A stretch of 62,081 bases of DNA from Pseudobdellovibrionaceae bacterium. GTDB taxonomy: Bacteria > Bdellovibrionota > Bdellovibrionia > Bdellovibrionales > UBA1609. The DNA is taken from assembly GCA_030591685.1 (NCBI GenBank), contig JAUVAX010000012.1, forward strand, positions 1 through 62,081, written 5' to 3'. Shown here one piece after another: positions 1 through 8,793 of this stretch. The position numbers and the translations under genes are program-made. The stretch's first letter is position 1. Every line of letters begins with the position of its first letter. The notes below the pieces were generated by a model. That model was given only the letters and a program-made list of their open reading frames with translations, ran no database searches and had not been told where the DNA came from.

Positions 1-72
1 ACTAAGAAAAAAGCTAAGAAAAAAGTAGCTAAGAAAAAGGCCACTAAAAAAACTACACGTAGAAAAAAGTAA
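1..72 (+). CDS. C-terminal tail of a lysine-rich protein (partial)
   Basis: An open frame runs from the window edge to TAA at 70-72 and encodes 23 residues made almost only of Lys, Ala, Thr, Val and Arg, with AKKK-type repeats. Such tails occur in histone H1-like DNA-binding proteins and on the C-termini of some bacterial nucleoid or RNA-binding proteins. Only the tail is visible, so the protein cannot be named. The underlying DNA is correspondingly repetitive (gctaagaaaaa units). A hairpin plus T-run follows about 30 bases later. Confidence 0.6.
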   Translation, partial: TKKKAKKKVAKKKATKKTTRRKK

Positions 73-101
73 TTTAGTTTTTATAACTAAATAACAAAAA
101 A

Positions 102-129
102 ACCCTCGGCATATGTCGGGGGTTTTTTT
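102..129. terminator. Bidirectional intrinsic terminator between convergent genes
   Basis: A GC-rich inverted repeat (accctcggc, loop atat, gtcgggggt, with two G-U type pairs) is preceded by an A-run (96-102) and followed by seven T (123-129). It can therefore stop transcription from the lysine-rich gene on the plus strand and from the gene ending at 151 on the minus strand. Confidence 0.75.
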
Positions 130-150
130 GTTTATAACTACCTGTAATTA

Positions 151-732
151 TTAGAAATAATACGTATATCCAACAGACCCTACGGCCGCCGAGGCAAAAT
201 CGTCTATGCTTACTAAGAGCAATATCTCTGCCGAAACAGACGAGCCCGCCCATGGCCCCTTTAAGTGCATGTATTGAACTCCAAATCCTGGGTAAATAAT
301 ATTTTTAGAGAATCTCCCGTTTTTTTCGCTCTCTGATAAAAATTTATCAGCTAAAAATTCAGGGCTAGATGAAGTAAAATCTCTTTCTGCACGACTGGCC
401 GTAAACCACCGACTCACCCCTGCTGTTATAAAGGGCAAAAAGTTTTGTCCGCCTATATATTTTTTAAACTGCACGTTCATGGCCTGATACCCACTGCCCA
501 TACCAAAACCAACCGAGGTGCTGAAGTCTGGTTGAAAGTTAAGTTCCAACCCTATTCCGTAAGACCCTAATGCCCCTCCGGCCTGTACTCCCAGCCCTAC
601 TTTCCTTAATTCTCTCATCTTTAGTCCTGTGCCTGCAATTTTCTGGTAAGAGGTCGAGCTTTTAGCAAAACGTGCTCCCCATACGTTTGTTGCTACGGCA
701 AAAGTTAAAAGTAAAATAATGATTTTTTTCAA
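151..732 (-). CDS. Exported outer-membrane beta-barrel-like protein
   Basis: 193 aa with a clear Sec signal peptide (Lys-Lys then a hydrophobic core, A-x-A-like site near residue 20). The mature part is rich in Gly and aromatic residues in alternating patterns and ends in Tyr-Tyr-Phe, the aromatic C-terminus typical of BamA-inserted barrels. It resembles small OmpW/OmpA-barrel-sized outer membrane proteins, but no specific family is recognised. It starts 24 bases after the stop of the MCE gene on the same strand, so the two are probably one operon. Inference: it may be the outer-membrane end of the MCE lipid-transport route. An unrelated barrel that merely shares the operon is equally possible. 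Confidence 0.6.
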   Translation of the reverse strand: MKKIIILLLTFAVATNVWGARFAKSSTSYQKIAGTGLKMRELRKVGLGVQAGGALGSYGIGLELNFQPDFSTSVGFGMGSGYQAMNVQFKKYIGGQNFLPFITAGVSRWFTASRAERDFTSSSPEFLADKFLSESEKNGRFSKNIIYPGFGVQYMHLKGPWAGSSVSAEILLLVSIDDFASAAVGSVGYTYYF

Positions 733-756
733 AGCGTTCTTCTCCTTAACAGTGAA

Positions 757-1533
757 TTAAAATAATCGGGCCTTTATACCCTCTTCTTGTAGAAAATTCG
801 AAATGGCCTTGGCGTCTAGGTTTTTCAGTCGACCTATCAGTTCATTTATTAATTTTAATGTTTTTTGCCCCTCAGTGGTTCTTAACTTTGAAGAAAAATA
901 GGCTAAATCATCAATAAGTTGAGCTGAGTTTTGTACAAGGCCCTGGACCTCTTTTTGACCCGAAACTCGATCCATATTTTTTAATAGCTTATTTAAATTT
1001 ACGACTAATGAGTTTACGGTAGTGATTGTTTCAAAGATTGAACCCTCATTTTTTTCAACAATTTCTATAATTTTTCCAGCCAGTCCATAGCTTTGTGAAA
1101 TCAACTGATCAATGCGTGGAGGGTCCTCTCCGCGCACAAGCTGTCCGTCGATTAATAATTTTTCACTAGAGGCTCCCGGGGTGATCTCTAAAAACTTCTC
1201 ACCAATGACTCCTGCTAAATTAATGTAAAACTGAGAGTCTTGCCTTATGATTTTCCAGGCCTTTTTACTCACAGAGATGACGACTGTTAACTTAACCTCT
1301 TCACCATTTGGCATTTTTTGACCTGAAGAAAATAATATTTTTTTTACCTTACCAACCTTGATCCCCATCACACGGACAGGGGAGCCCACCTCTATCCCGC
1401 CGGCAAAATTAAAGGCCACATTAATATTTAAAGAGCTTGAGAACGGGTTAATGACCCCTAAAAGGTAAGCAAAGACAACGACCATAGCTATTGTAACTAA
1501 AAATATTGCGCCTACTTTTGTCTCTGCCTTCAT
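757..1533 (-). CDS. MCE-domain (MlaD-like) lipid-transport protein
   Basis: 258 aa. An N-terminal transmembrane anchor (about 7-27) is followed by an MCE domain (about 37-120) with the characteristic stretch GSPVRVMGIKVGKV. The rest is a helical tail. MlaD-type proteins form rings in the periplasm that bind lipids and sit on an MlaE/MlaF ABC transporter, moving phospholipid between membranes. The likely partner ABC genes are at 3202-6253 on the same strand but are separated from this gene by lysS in the opposite direction. The C-terminal part is long and helical, as in MCE proteins that build tunnels or needles. The start ATG follows directly on an Ala/Val-rich anchor. Family assignment is firm, substrate unknown. 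Confidence 0.85.
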   Translation of the reverse strand: MKAETKVGAIFLVTIAMVVVFAYLLGVINPFSSSLNINVAFNFAGGIEVGSPVRVMGIKVGKVKKILFSSGQKMPNGEEVKLTVVISVSKKAWKIIRQDSQFYINLAGVIGEKFLEITPGASSEKLLIDGQLVRGEDPPRIDQLISQSYGLAGKIIEIVEKNEGSIFETITTVNSLVVNLNKLLKNMDRVSGQKEVQGLVQNSAQLIDDLAYFSSKLRTTEGQKTLKLINELIGRLKNLDAKAISNFLQEEGIKARLF

Positions 1534-1622
1534 GATGATGTCACCTGCTGTTTATGCCGAATTTAATATAACTTCTATTATATAGACAAAACTTAAATTT
1601 ATTCATTGAAGAATTTTTGTAA

Positions 1623-1650
1623 TTAACATTATGTCGCTTTGAGTTATATT
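1623..1650 (+). promoter_or_regulatory. Probable sigma-70 type promoter of lysS
   Basis: TTAACA (1623-1628), 16 bases, TATATT (1645-1650): each hexamer matches the consensus at five of six positions. It lies about 55 bases before the lysS start, in the divergent gap between the MCE gene and lysS. Assigned by eye. Confidence 0.45.
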
Positions 1651-1704
1651 GACTGCCTCTTAGGGTTGTGACAGTTTATTGGGATCAAAAAAGGGAGTCT
1701 TAAG

Positions 1705-3192
1705 TTGAGCGAAAATACACCTGAACAAATAAAACAGCGCTACGAAACACGTGAACATTTTTTAAGTGTCAATGTGAACCCTTACAAAAATAATTTAGCT
1801 CCCACACACTTCTCGCAACAAATTATTGATGAATTCGATAAGTTTGATCGTGAGGAGTTATCAGAGCATGAGTATAAGTGTTCTGTTGCCGGACGTGTAA
1901 TGATGCTTAGAAGCTTCGGAAAAAGTGCTTTTTTAAAGCTTCGTGATAAAGATGGTGAAATCCAAATTTTTATTGAAAAAAAATCTATTTCTGAGGAACA
2001 ATTCGCCACTTTTAAAAAAATTCAGGTCGGTGATATCGTCTATGGCTCTGGCTTTTTATTTAGAACAAAAACAAACCATCTCACCGTCCATGTCACCGAC
2101 TTTTCTTTATTAACTAAATCCCTAAGGCCACTACCTGAAAAATTCCACGGCCTTAAGGACGTCGAAACCAGGTACAGACAACGCTATATTGACCTCGTAA
2201 TGAACCCTGAGGTTAAAAAAACTTTTGAAATGCGTTCAAAAATAACTACTGAGCTAAGGAGCTTTTTAATAGATCGTCAGTATCTCGAGGTAGAAACGCC
2301 TATGCTCCACTCTATACAAGGCGGGACCATTGCAAAGCCATTTAAAACTCACCATAACACCTTAGATATGCCATTGTTTTTAAGAATCGCCCCCGAGCTT
2401 TACCTAAAGCGCCTCGTTGTTGGGGGGATGGATCGAGTTTTTGAGATCAACCGTTGTTTTAGAAACGAGGGGATTTCTGTAAAGCATAACCCAGAATTTA
2501 CGCTCTTAGAGTTCTACCAGGCTTATGCCACATATGAGGACCTCATCCCCCTCACTCAGGAGATGATTCAACATGTTTGCGATAAAGTCTTAGGGCGAAG
2601 AAACGTTGTCTACCAGGGGACTGAAATTAACTTTGATGGGGACTGGGCCGTTTTAACCGTTGAAGATGCCATTATGAAATATACTGACTTTCCAAGCAAG
2701 GACACCCTTAGAGAGCGCGAGAGTATCATGAAATACGGGACCTCAAAAAAACTGCCCATGAATCCAAAGTCCTCTACTGGGGATTTAATGATGGTTATTT
2801 TTGACGAACTTGTCGAAGAGCACCTTATTGAACCTACTTTTATCACTCATCACCCTGTTGATGTTTCTCCTCTGGCTAGAAAAAGCGAAACCGACCCCTT
2901 TGTTGTTGACCGTTTTGAGCTGTATATTTATGGGCGAGAAATCGCCAATGCCTTTTCTGAGCTCAATGATCCCGTTGATCAAAAAGAACGCTTTGAAAAA
3001 CAAATGGAAGAAAAACTGAAAGGCAACGACGAGGCCTGCGACATGGATGAGGATTACATTAGAGCCCTTGAGTATGGCCTTCCACCAACGGCCGGAGAGG
3101 GCATTGGTATTGACCGCCTCGTTATGCTTTTTACTGACTCGGCGAGTATTCGAGACGTGATACTGTTCCCTCTATTAAAGGCTGAGCATTAA
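1705..3192 (+). CDS. lysS: Lysyl-tRNA synthetase, class II
   Basis: 495 aa, the usual LysS length. It charges tRNA-Lys in the cytoplasm. An N-terminal OB-fold anticodon-binding domain (about 58-150, with GRVMMLRSFGKSAF) is followed by the class II catalytic core: motif 2 around residues 252-266 (FRNEGISVKHNPEFT) and motif 3 around 464-475 (GEGIGIDRLVML). The start is TTG at 1705, supported by AAGGGAG at 1691-1697 with seven bases of spacing; no ATG gives a full OB fold. It lies on the plus strand between genes of an Mla/MCE transporter that run on the minus strand, and its stop is only nine bases from the convergent permease stop at 3202. Confidence 0.97.
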   Translation: MSENTPEQIKQRYETREHFLSVNVNPYKNNLAPTHFSQQIIDEFDKFDREELSEHEYKCSVAGRVMMLRSFGKSAFLKLRDKDGEIQIFIEKKSISEEQFATFKKIQVGDIVYGSGFLFRTKTNHLTVHVTDFSLLTKSLRPLPEKFHGLKDVETRYRQRYIDLVMNPEVKKTFEMRSKITTELRSFLIDRQYLEVETPMLHSIQGGTIAKPFKTHHNTLDMPLFLRIAPELYLKRLVVGGMDRVFEINRCFRNEGISVKHNPEFTLLEFYQAYATYEDLIPLTQEMIQHVCDKVLGRRNVVYQGTEINFDGDWAVLTVEDAIMKYTDFPSKDTLRERESIMKYGTSKKLPMNPKSSTGDLMMVIFDELVEEHLIEPTFITHHPVDVSPLARKSETDPFVVDRFELYIYGREIANAFSELNDPVDQKERFEKQMEEKLKGNDEACDMDEDYIRALEYGLPPTAGEGIGIDRLVMLFTDSASIRDVILFPLLKAEH

Positions 3193-3201
3193 ATATTTTT
3201 A

Positions 3202-3975
3202 TTAGTAAAAGTTTGTAAACACCCACGAGAGCAAAAAATCTAAGCCTATAATGGCCACACTCGACACAACAACACTGTTTGTTGTTGCGCGACCAACCCC
3301 TTCGGGGCCCGCCTGGCAGCGAAGGCCAAAGTAGCAACTCACTAAAGGGATCACTCCGCCAAATACAGCCCCTTTAATGCATGAAAAGCATAAATCTTGC
3401 ATCTCTACAAAGCCGCGAATAGATGTTAAAAATAGTCCTGCCGAATAGCCTAGCTTTATTTGACTCACAAGCATGGCTACATACAAACAAATTAAATTTG
3501 CAATAAGGCTTAGTACAGCCCCCCCCAAAATACACGCTATAAACCGAGGGACAACGATATATTTGACGGGGTCCATGCCTAGCATTTTAAAAGCATCTAT
3601 TTGCTCTGTCACCTTCATGGTGCCCACTTCTGCTGCGATGCCCGCTCCCACTCTGGAGGTCACAAGAAGTAACGCGACAACGACCCCTAACTCTCTTAAA
3701 ATCAAAAGAGCCGCAAACCCCGGCACTAACGAGTCATTTTTTACCACTATTTTCATATGAAACGAGGATTCAACTATGGTCACTGCCGCGGCAGAGCAAA
3801 CACAAAATGCAACAATGGGTGCTGATTCATTTAAAACAAAATGTAGCTGTTTTATGATCTCTTTAACCCTAAAGGGTCTAGTAAATATTTTGTTAATTGT
3901 CTGATACAAAAGAAACCAAAAGCCCAATGAAGTATTATAGCTGTGTATTAAAAATCTCCCTGTTGCAGCCACCAT
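3202..3975 (-). CDS. MlaE-type ABC permease, second paralogue
   Basis: 257 aa, multi-spanning, MlaE/YrbE family: carries the conserved stretch EVGTMKVTEQIDAFKMLG (about residues 115-135), which couples permease to ATPase. This family forms the inner-membrane core of MCE lipid transporters. Last gene of the run 6253 to 3202 (ATPase, ATPase, permease, permease), 29 bases after its paralogue. It is clearly diverged from the paralogue: the N-terminal half is different and an SRVGAGIAAE stretch replaces SGKIGAFTSAE. Two different permeases beside two different ATPases suggest a heteromeric transporter rather than the usual homodimeric MlaFE core. Confidence 0.88.
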   Translation of the reverse strand: MVAATGRFLIHSYNTSLGFWFLLYQTINKIFTRPFRVKEIIKQLHFVLNESAPIVAFCVCSAAAVTIVESSFHMKIVVKNDSLVPGFAALLILRELGVVVALLLVTSRVGAGIAAEVGTMKVTEQIDAFKMLGMDPVKYIVVPRFIACILGGAVLSLIANLICLYVAMLVSQIKLGYSAGLFLTSIRGFVEMQDLCFSCIKGAVFGGVIPLVSCYFGLRCQAGPEGVGRATTNSVVVSSVAIIGLDFLLSWVFTNFY

Positions 3976-4004
3976 GAAAAAAACACTCCTTAAGTATTAA
4001 AATT

Positions 4005-4778
4005 CTAATAAAAAATTATAACACCAACCGCCTCAGAAACGACGCTTGTTAACCAGTCCGCAATCACTATCCCCACCATGGTCCCTACGGCCGTATTTAT
4101 TACCGCCCGACCAACACCTTTAGCCCCACCAAAAGCCGTATAACCTTTAAACGTACAAACACTGGCGATTAAAAGTGAAAATACAAAGCTCTTAAACAGA
4201 CCTAAAGAAATTGATGGCCAAGATACTACTGTTGGCACGTGCCTCATGTACTCTTCAGGGCTAATGCCCGAAAAAAGAACTCCTAAAATTAAACCACCTA
4301 CAATCGACATTAACATACCAATGGCTAATAAAAAAAAGCTTGAAATAACAATACCAATAAACCGAGGGAGAACTATTTCTTGTATAGGATTTGCCCCTAG
4401 GCACTTTATGGCGTCAATTTGTTCTGTAACCCTCATGGTGCCCAGCTCTGCTGAGGTGAACGCTCCAATTTTACCACTTAACATAAATGCGATAAGTAAC
4501 GGACCAATTTCACGTATTGTAGCGCTTGTTGATATCCCTCCTAAAAAACCTAAGGCCCCAAACCCTTTAACTTGCATAGTAAACTGTACTGTCATAACAG
4601 CGCCAACAAAAAAACCGGCCAACGCTGTGGTTACAGCTCCCTGCTGGGTGACCCGCCATGTTTGTTCAAAAATATCTTTTCTTTTGCAGGGGCTATGTTT
4701 TGCTGTGTACAAAATTCGGCCTAAAAACATCACTCCCAAGCCAACATCAGATACAATATTTTTTAAAGAACCTCGCAC
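4005..4778 (-). CDS. MlaE-type ABC permease, first paralogue
   Basis: 257 aa, more canonical than the second copy. Contains the family signature IREIGPLLIAFMLSGKIGA followed by ELGTMRVTEQIDAI, plus the C-terminal GGAKGVGRAV segment and hydrophobic end. Predicted inner-membrane subunit of an MCE/Mla lipid transporter. Its start is one base after the stop of the upstream ATPase gene, so the two are translationally linked. Confidence 0.9.
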   Translation of the reverse strand: MRGSLKNIVSDVGLGVMFLGRILYTAKHSPCKRKDIFEQTWRVTQQGAVTTALAGFFVGAVMTVQFTMQVKGFGALGFLGGISTSATIREIGPLLIAFMLSGKIGAFTSAELGTMRVTEQIDAIKCLGANPIQEIVLPRFIGIVISSFFLLAIGMLMSIVGGLILGVLFSGISPEEYMRHVPTVVSWPSISLGLFKSFVFSLLIASVCTFKGYTAFGGAKGVGRAVINTAVGTMVGIVIADWLTSVVSEAVGVIIFY

Positions 4779-4779
4779 T

Positions 4780-5505
4780 TTAACGAACCTCCATTAAAAA
4801 ATCTTTTACAAGAGGTATAGTGCTTTTAACTAATTCTTTTGGCGAACCTTGAGCGACAATTTGGCCACCATCTAAAACAATGATTCGATCCGCAATATCT
4901 AATGCACAACTAATGTCATGACTAACAACAACCGAGGTGGTGTTGAGTTCGCGAGATAAATCAAATATTAATTTGTTAATCACATTTGTTGTCACTGGGT
5001 CTAAGCCAGTGGTGGGCTCGTCAAAAAGTAAAATTTTAGGCACAACAGCTAATGTTCGAGCCAGGCTGACTCTTTTTTGCATCCCAAAAGACAACTCTTG
5101 AGGCCACTTATGCTCAACACCCTTGAGTTGAACAAGCCTAAGGCTTTCTTTGACTCGCCGATCAATTTCAGCTTCGTCAAAACTGCTGTTTCTCCTGAGC
5201 CCAAAGGCGATATTCTCAAAAACAGTGAATGACTCAAAAAGGGCTGGGCTTTGAAGAACCATCCCGCATTTTTTTCGAACTTCGTAGTATTGACTCTCTT
5301 TGAATCCAGAAATGTCCTCTCCAGCGACAAACAGCTGCCCTGATGTGGGCCGCATTAAGCCCACAATATTTTTTAATAAAACTGATTTTCCAGTCCCCGA
5401 CATGCCAAGAATAAAAACAATTTCACCCTTATTCACTTTAAAAGTTAAGCCCTTTAAGATCTCTTTGTTTCCGAAATTTTTTTTAAAGTTTACAAATTCA
5501 ATCAT
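4780..5505 (-). CDS. MlaF-type ABC ATPase with intact Walker B and H-loop
   Basis: 241 aa. Walker A GMSGTGKS (34-41), Q-loop MVLQSPALF (about 82-90), Walker B ILLFDEPTTGLDP with catalytic Glu163, and H-loop VVSHD with His196. The signature is LSFGM (138-142), where the usual second Gly of LSGG is Phe140. It should energise lipid transport through the two MlaE permeases downstream. It overlaps the upstream ATPase by eight bases and is one base from the permease start. Because its own catalytic residues are intact while its signature is altered, it fits the half that supplies the active Walker motifs and the degenerate signature in a heterodimer. Confidence 0.9.
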   Translation of the reverse strand: MIEFVNFKKNFGNKEILKGLTFKVNKGEIVFILGMSGTGKSVLLKNIVGLMRPTSGQLFVAGEDISGFKESQYYEVRKKCGMVLQSPALFESFTVFENIAFGLRRNSSFDEAEIDRRVKESLRLVQLKGVEHKWPQELSFGMQKRVSLARTLAVVPKILLFDEPTTGLDPVTTNVINKLIFDLSRELNTTSVVVSHDISCALDIADRIIVLDGGQIVAQGSPKELVKSTIPLVKDFLMEVR

Positions 5506-6253
5506 TGAAGTCCCTCGTGAGCGGACCCTTTAGTTGACCATTAATAAATTGCTGCACCCTTTTGTCGGGATGGTTCTTTGTCTGCTCAACACTGCCGGTG
5601 ACAATGAGCTCGCCATCAATAACCACACCTAGTCGGTCGGCCATTTCAAAGGCCCTGTTCATATTGTTTGTAATTGTTACTAGGGTGGACTTTTGCTGGC
5701 TTTTCATGTCTTTGATTAAAGTGATAATTTTTCGACTTGTTATGGGGTCAAGACCTGCTGTGGGATCGTCGTATAAAACAATTTTAGGCGTTAATGATAA
5801 CGCCCTTGCAATGCCGAGGCGCTTTTGCATACCACCACTGATTTCATCTGGATACAGCGCTTTTGCCTCTAAGATCCCTACGGCCTCTAAGTACCTATCC
5901 ACAATGGTGTCTGCCTGTTTTTCATTAAGGCCTCGGACCTCCATCAGCGGAAAGGCTATGTTCTCCCCCACGGTCATAGAGTCAAAAAGAGCATTTTTTT
6001 GAAATAGCATTCCCATGTTGAACATAATTTCATGCTTTTCTAACTCTGTTAAGCCCGCCATGTCGTGGCCGGCAATAATAACTTGCCCCTCCGTTGGGGG
6101 CATAATCCCTGCGATGACTTTCAACAAAATGGACTTTCCGTGACCACTGGGGCCTAAGAGAACAAAGGACTCTTCATCTTTAATTTGTAAATTGACGCCA
6201 GACAACAGCGTTGTGCTTTTAAAGCCTATGCCTAGATTTTTTAGATGAATCAT
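5498..6253 (-). CDS. MlaF-type ABC ATPase with degenerate catalytic site
   Basis: 251 aa, first gene of the ABC run. Walker A GPSGHGKS (34-41) and signature ISGGMQ (138-143) are intact. The Walker B end reads LYDDPTAGLDP, so the catalytic Glu is Asp163. The H-loop position reads TITNNM, so the switch His is Asn196. The positions correspond one to one with the neighbouring ATPase, where they are Glu163 and His196. Known heterodimeric ABC exporters have one such non-catalytic site; here the same pattern is seen in an MCE-type importer or exporter. Family assignment is firm; the low ATPase activity of this half is an inference. Confidence 0.88.
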   Translation of the reverse strand: MIHLKNLGIGFKSTTLLSGVNLQIKDEESFVLLGPSGHGKSILLKVIAGIMPPTEGQVIIAGHDMAGLTELEKHEIMFNMGMLFQKNALFDSMTVGENIAFPLMEVRGLNEKQADTIVDRYLEAVGILEAKALYPDEISGGMQKRLGIARALSLTPKIVLYDDPTAGLDPITSRKIITLIKDMKSQQKSTLVTITNNMNRAFEMADRLGVVIDGELIVTGSVEQTKNHPDKRVQQFINGQLKGPLTRDFND

Positions 6254-6571
6254 CGAAATATTATTTCAAGTTCCGAGTCAAATAGCAAAACAACACTCAC
6301 ATTCAGGAGCAATAGGTTGTGCGCTGCAAAAATCACCCTCCCCGTCCACTTGACCCGTAATTAAAGCCCATGTGTTAGGCTCTATCGGCCCTCTGACAAT
6401 GAATTGAGCAGGGGCATCATGCCCACCATTTTAAGTTAACTCTTAGGGCCATCTTTGCTATAAAAAACGTTCATTAGCTCTTGTGGGTTTTAATTTAATA
6501 CTGAACGCTCATTGCTATGAAAACATTTAAAACTCAACCTCTTAATTATTAGCTCTGAAAGGTACACGCTC
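6254..6571. other. Intergenic region between the ABC operon and mdh, with a protein-like minus-strand stretch
   Basis: 318 bases between divergent genes, so promoters for both directions should lie here. On the minus strand 6430-6278 is open for 50 codons up to a TGA and reads like protein (PIEPNTWALITGQVDG, then a Cys-rich CECCFAI end), but it follows a TAA directly and has no usable start codon or Shine-Dalgarno. It may be a decayed gene end or chance. No RNA gene recognised. Confidence 0.35.
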
Positions 6572-7519
6572 ATGGGTCATACTCGAAAAAAAATAACTGT
6601 TATTGGTGCTGGTTTTGTAGGCTCTACTGCGGCTCATTGGGCCGCAAGTAAAGAACTCGGAGACGTCGTTTTATTAGACATCAACGAAGGCACAGCTAAG
6701 GGCAAGGCCCTGGACCTTTTCGAGGCCTCTCCTGTAAACTTGGGCTTTGATTCTAACATTATAGGTACTAGCGATTACAAAAAATCAGCCCATTCAGATG
6801 TTGTTATCATAACCGCCGGCATACCCCGAAAACCGGGCATGAGCCGTGATGATTTACTCGCAACAAACGCTAAGATTATGAAATCATGCTGTGAAGGCGT
6901 CAAAGAGCACTCCCCTGACGCCGTTGTTATTATTGTCAGCAACCCCTTAGATGCCATGTGTACTGTCGCTAAAGAAACTTTGGGCTTCGCGCCCGAAAAA
7001 GTGATCGGTATGGCCGGAATCTTAGACAGCGCACGGTTTAGAAGCTTTATTGCTGAAGCGGCAAATGTCAGCGTAAAAGATGTCCACGCATTTGTATTAG
7101 GTGGACACGGCGACACAATGGTCCCTATGCCAAGACACTGCTCCATTGGTGGCGCCCCATTAACTCACTTTTTATCTGAAGAAAAAATAAATGAAATTGT
7201 TGTTCGCACCAGAAAAGGGGGCGCTGAAATCGTGGGCCTCTTAAAAACAGGGTCCGCCTACTATGCCCCTTCTGCCAGTGCTGTCGAAATGGCTGAGGCC
7301 ATTTTAAAAGATCAAAAACGAATTTTACCCTGCGCGGCCTTTTTACAGGGCGAGTACGGAGTTAAAGGGCTTTACTTAGGCGTTTTATGTAAGCTCGGCG
7401 GAAACGGCATGGAAGGCGTCATTGAAGTCGACCTCAATGCCGAAGAAAGTGCCGGACTTGAAAACTCCGTCGCCGCAGTCAAGGACCTCGTCGGGGCCCT
7501 TGAGAAGTTAAATTATTAA
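6572..7519 (+). CDS. mdh: Malate dehydrogenase (LDH-like type)
   Basis: 315 aa. Converts malate and NAD to oxaloacetate and NADH in the TCA cycle, cytoplasmic. An N-terminal Rossmann motif ([13 protein letters not shown]) is followed by an acidic NAD-selective residue in LLDINEG, the substrate loop [13 protein letters not shown] with Arg residues, and catalytic His179 in LGGHGDTM. Length and motifs fit the LDH-like MDH group rather than the E. coli type. It is followed by sucC and sucD on the same strand about 100 bases away, forming a TCA-cycle block. Confidence 0.93.
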   Translation: MGHTRKKITVIGAGFVGSTAAHWAASKELGDVVLLDINEGTAKGKALDLFEASPVNLGFDSNIIGTSDYKKSAHSDVVIITAGIPRKPGMSRDDLLATNAKIMKSCCEGVKEHSPDAVVIIVSNPLDAMCTVAKETLGFAPEKVIGMAGILDSARFRSFIAEAANVSVKDVHAFVLGGHGDTMVPMPRHCSIGGAPLTHFLSEEKINEIVVRTRKGGAEIVGLLKTGSAYYAPSASAVEMAEAILKDQKRILPCAAFLQGEYGVKGLYLGVLCKLGGNGMEGVIEVDLNAEESAGLENSVAAVKDLVGALEKLNY

Positions 7520-7623
7520 TTTACTCTTTTTTAAAAAATGGCCTCAAAAGCGATTAATTACAAGCGAGTGGGCCGCACCCCTTAACAATAGCCCCTCAAC
7601 ACCCAAGGTAAATCGGAGTTATA

Positions 7624-8793
7624 ATGAACATACATGAGTATCAAGCCAAAGAGGTTTTAAGAAAATTTGGGGTGCCAACCCTGCAAGGACACTCCTGTGA
7701 GAGTGTTGATGAGGCTGTCGCCTCTGCCGAAAAACTGGGGGGCAGCGTTTGGGTGGTCAAAGCACAAATACATGCTGGCGGCCGTGGCAAAGGGGGCGGG
7801 GTTAAAGTCGCTAAATCTCTTGAAGAAGTAAAAACTTTTGCTAGTGATATTTTGGGCATGCAACTCGTTACTCATCAAACAGGGCCTGAGGGCAAAAAGG
7901 TTAACAAGATTTTTGTTGAACAAGGTTGCGATATCGAAAAAGAGTATTATGTCGCTGCCCTTGTTGACCGAGCCACTGGGCGCGTAACAATGATGGCCAG
8001 CTCTGAAGGGGGCATGGACATTGAGGAAGTTGCCGACAAAACCCCTGAAAAAATCCACACCGTTGATGTGTTCCCCGAAACAGGCTTGGCCCCCTTTCAG
8101 GCCCGACAACTTGCCTTTAAAATTGGGATGCGCGGCAAGACCGTTAGCAAGGCCGTCAAAGCCTTTACTAGCCTTTATAATGCTTTTGAAAATACGGACT
8201 GCGCTTTAGCTGAAATTAACCCCTTAGTTACAACCGGTTCTGGTGATGTTGTTGCCCTTGATGCTAAAATGAATTTTGACTCTAACGCTCTTTACCGACA
8301 CACCGACATCGCTGAATACCGTGACCTCACCGAAGAGGACCCCGCCGAGTACGAAGCCTCAAAACATGACCTTGCTTTTATAAAACTAGATGGGAGCATC
8401 GGGTGCCTTGTAAACGGCGCTGGTCTTGCAATGGCAACAATGGACGTTATTAAAATCCACGGCGGCGAGCCCGCAAATTTCTTAGACGTTGGTGGCGGCG
8501 CCACAAAAGAAAAGGTTACGGAGGCCTTTAAAATTATTCTCGGTGACAAAAATGTAAAAGGAATTTTAGTTAATATTTTTGGTGGGATCATGAAGTGCGA
8601 CATCATTGCCGAAGGGGTCATCGCCGCAACAAAAGAGCTGGGTCTAAACGTCCCCCTTGTTGTGCGACTACAGGGGACCAATGTAGACCTGGGCAAAAGC
8701 ATACTGGCTAAAAGTGATTTAAACATTGTCGCTGCAGACGACCTTTCTGATGCTGCTAATAAAATTGTAAACGCCGTAAAGGGAGCCCAGTAA
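7624..8793 (+). CDS. sucC: Succinyl-CoA synthetase beta subunit (ADP-forming)
   Basis: 389 aa, the family length. Starts with the typical [12 protein letters not shown], and carries the ATP-grasp nucleotide-binding part ([16 protein letters not shown]) and the C-terminal CoA-ligase domain ([11 protein letters not shown]). With SucD it makes succinate, ATP and CoA from succinyl-CoA. Preceded by AATCGGAG-type Shine-Dalgarno at about 7611-7619. Its TAA overlaps the sucD ATG by one base (TAATG), so the two subunits are translationally coupled. Confidence 0.97.
   Translation: MNIHEYQAKEVLRKFGVPTLQGHSCESVDEAVASAEKLGGSVWVVKAQIHAGGRGKGGGVKVAKSLEEVKTFASDILGMQLVTHQTGPEGKKVNKIFVEQGCDIEKEYYVAALVDRATGRVTMMASSEGGMDIEEVADKTPEKIHTVDVFPETGLAPFQARQLAFKIGMRGKTVSKAVKAFTSLYNAFENTDCALAEINPLVTTGSGDVVALDAKMNFDSNALYRHTDIAEYRDLTEEDPAEYEASKHDLAFIKLDGSIGCLVNGAGLAMATMDVIKIHGGEPANFLDVGGGATKEKVTEAFKIILGDKNVKGILVNIFGGIMKCDIIAEGVIAATKELGLNVPLVVRLQGTNVDLGKSILAKSDLNIVAADDLSDAANKIVNAVKGAQ

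Noticed and set aside
4246-4797. 183-codon plus-strand frame over the permease gene
   Set aside because: Antisense to a firmly assigned MlaE permease; composition follows from that gene.
8292-8726. 144-codon minus-strand frame within sucC
   Set aside because: Antisense shadow of a conserved enzyme.
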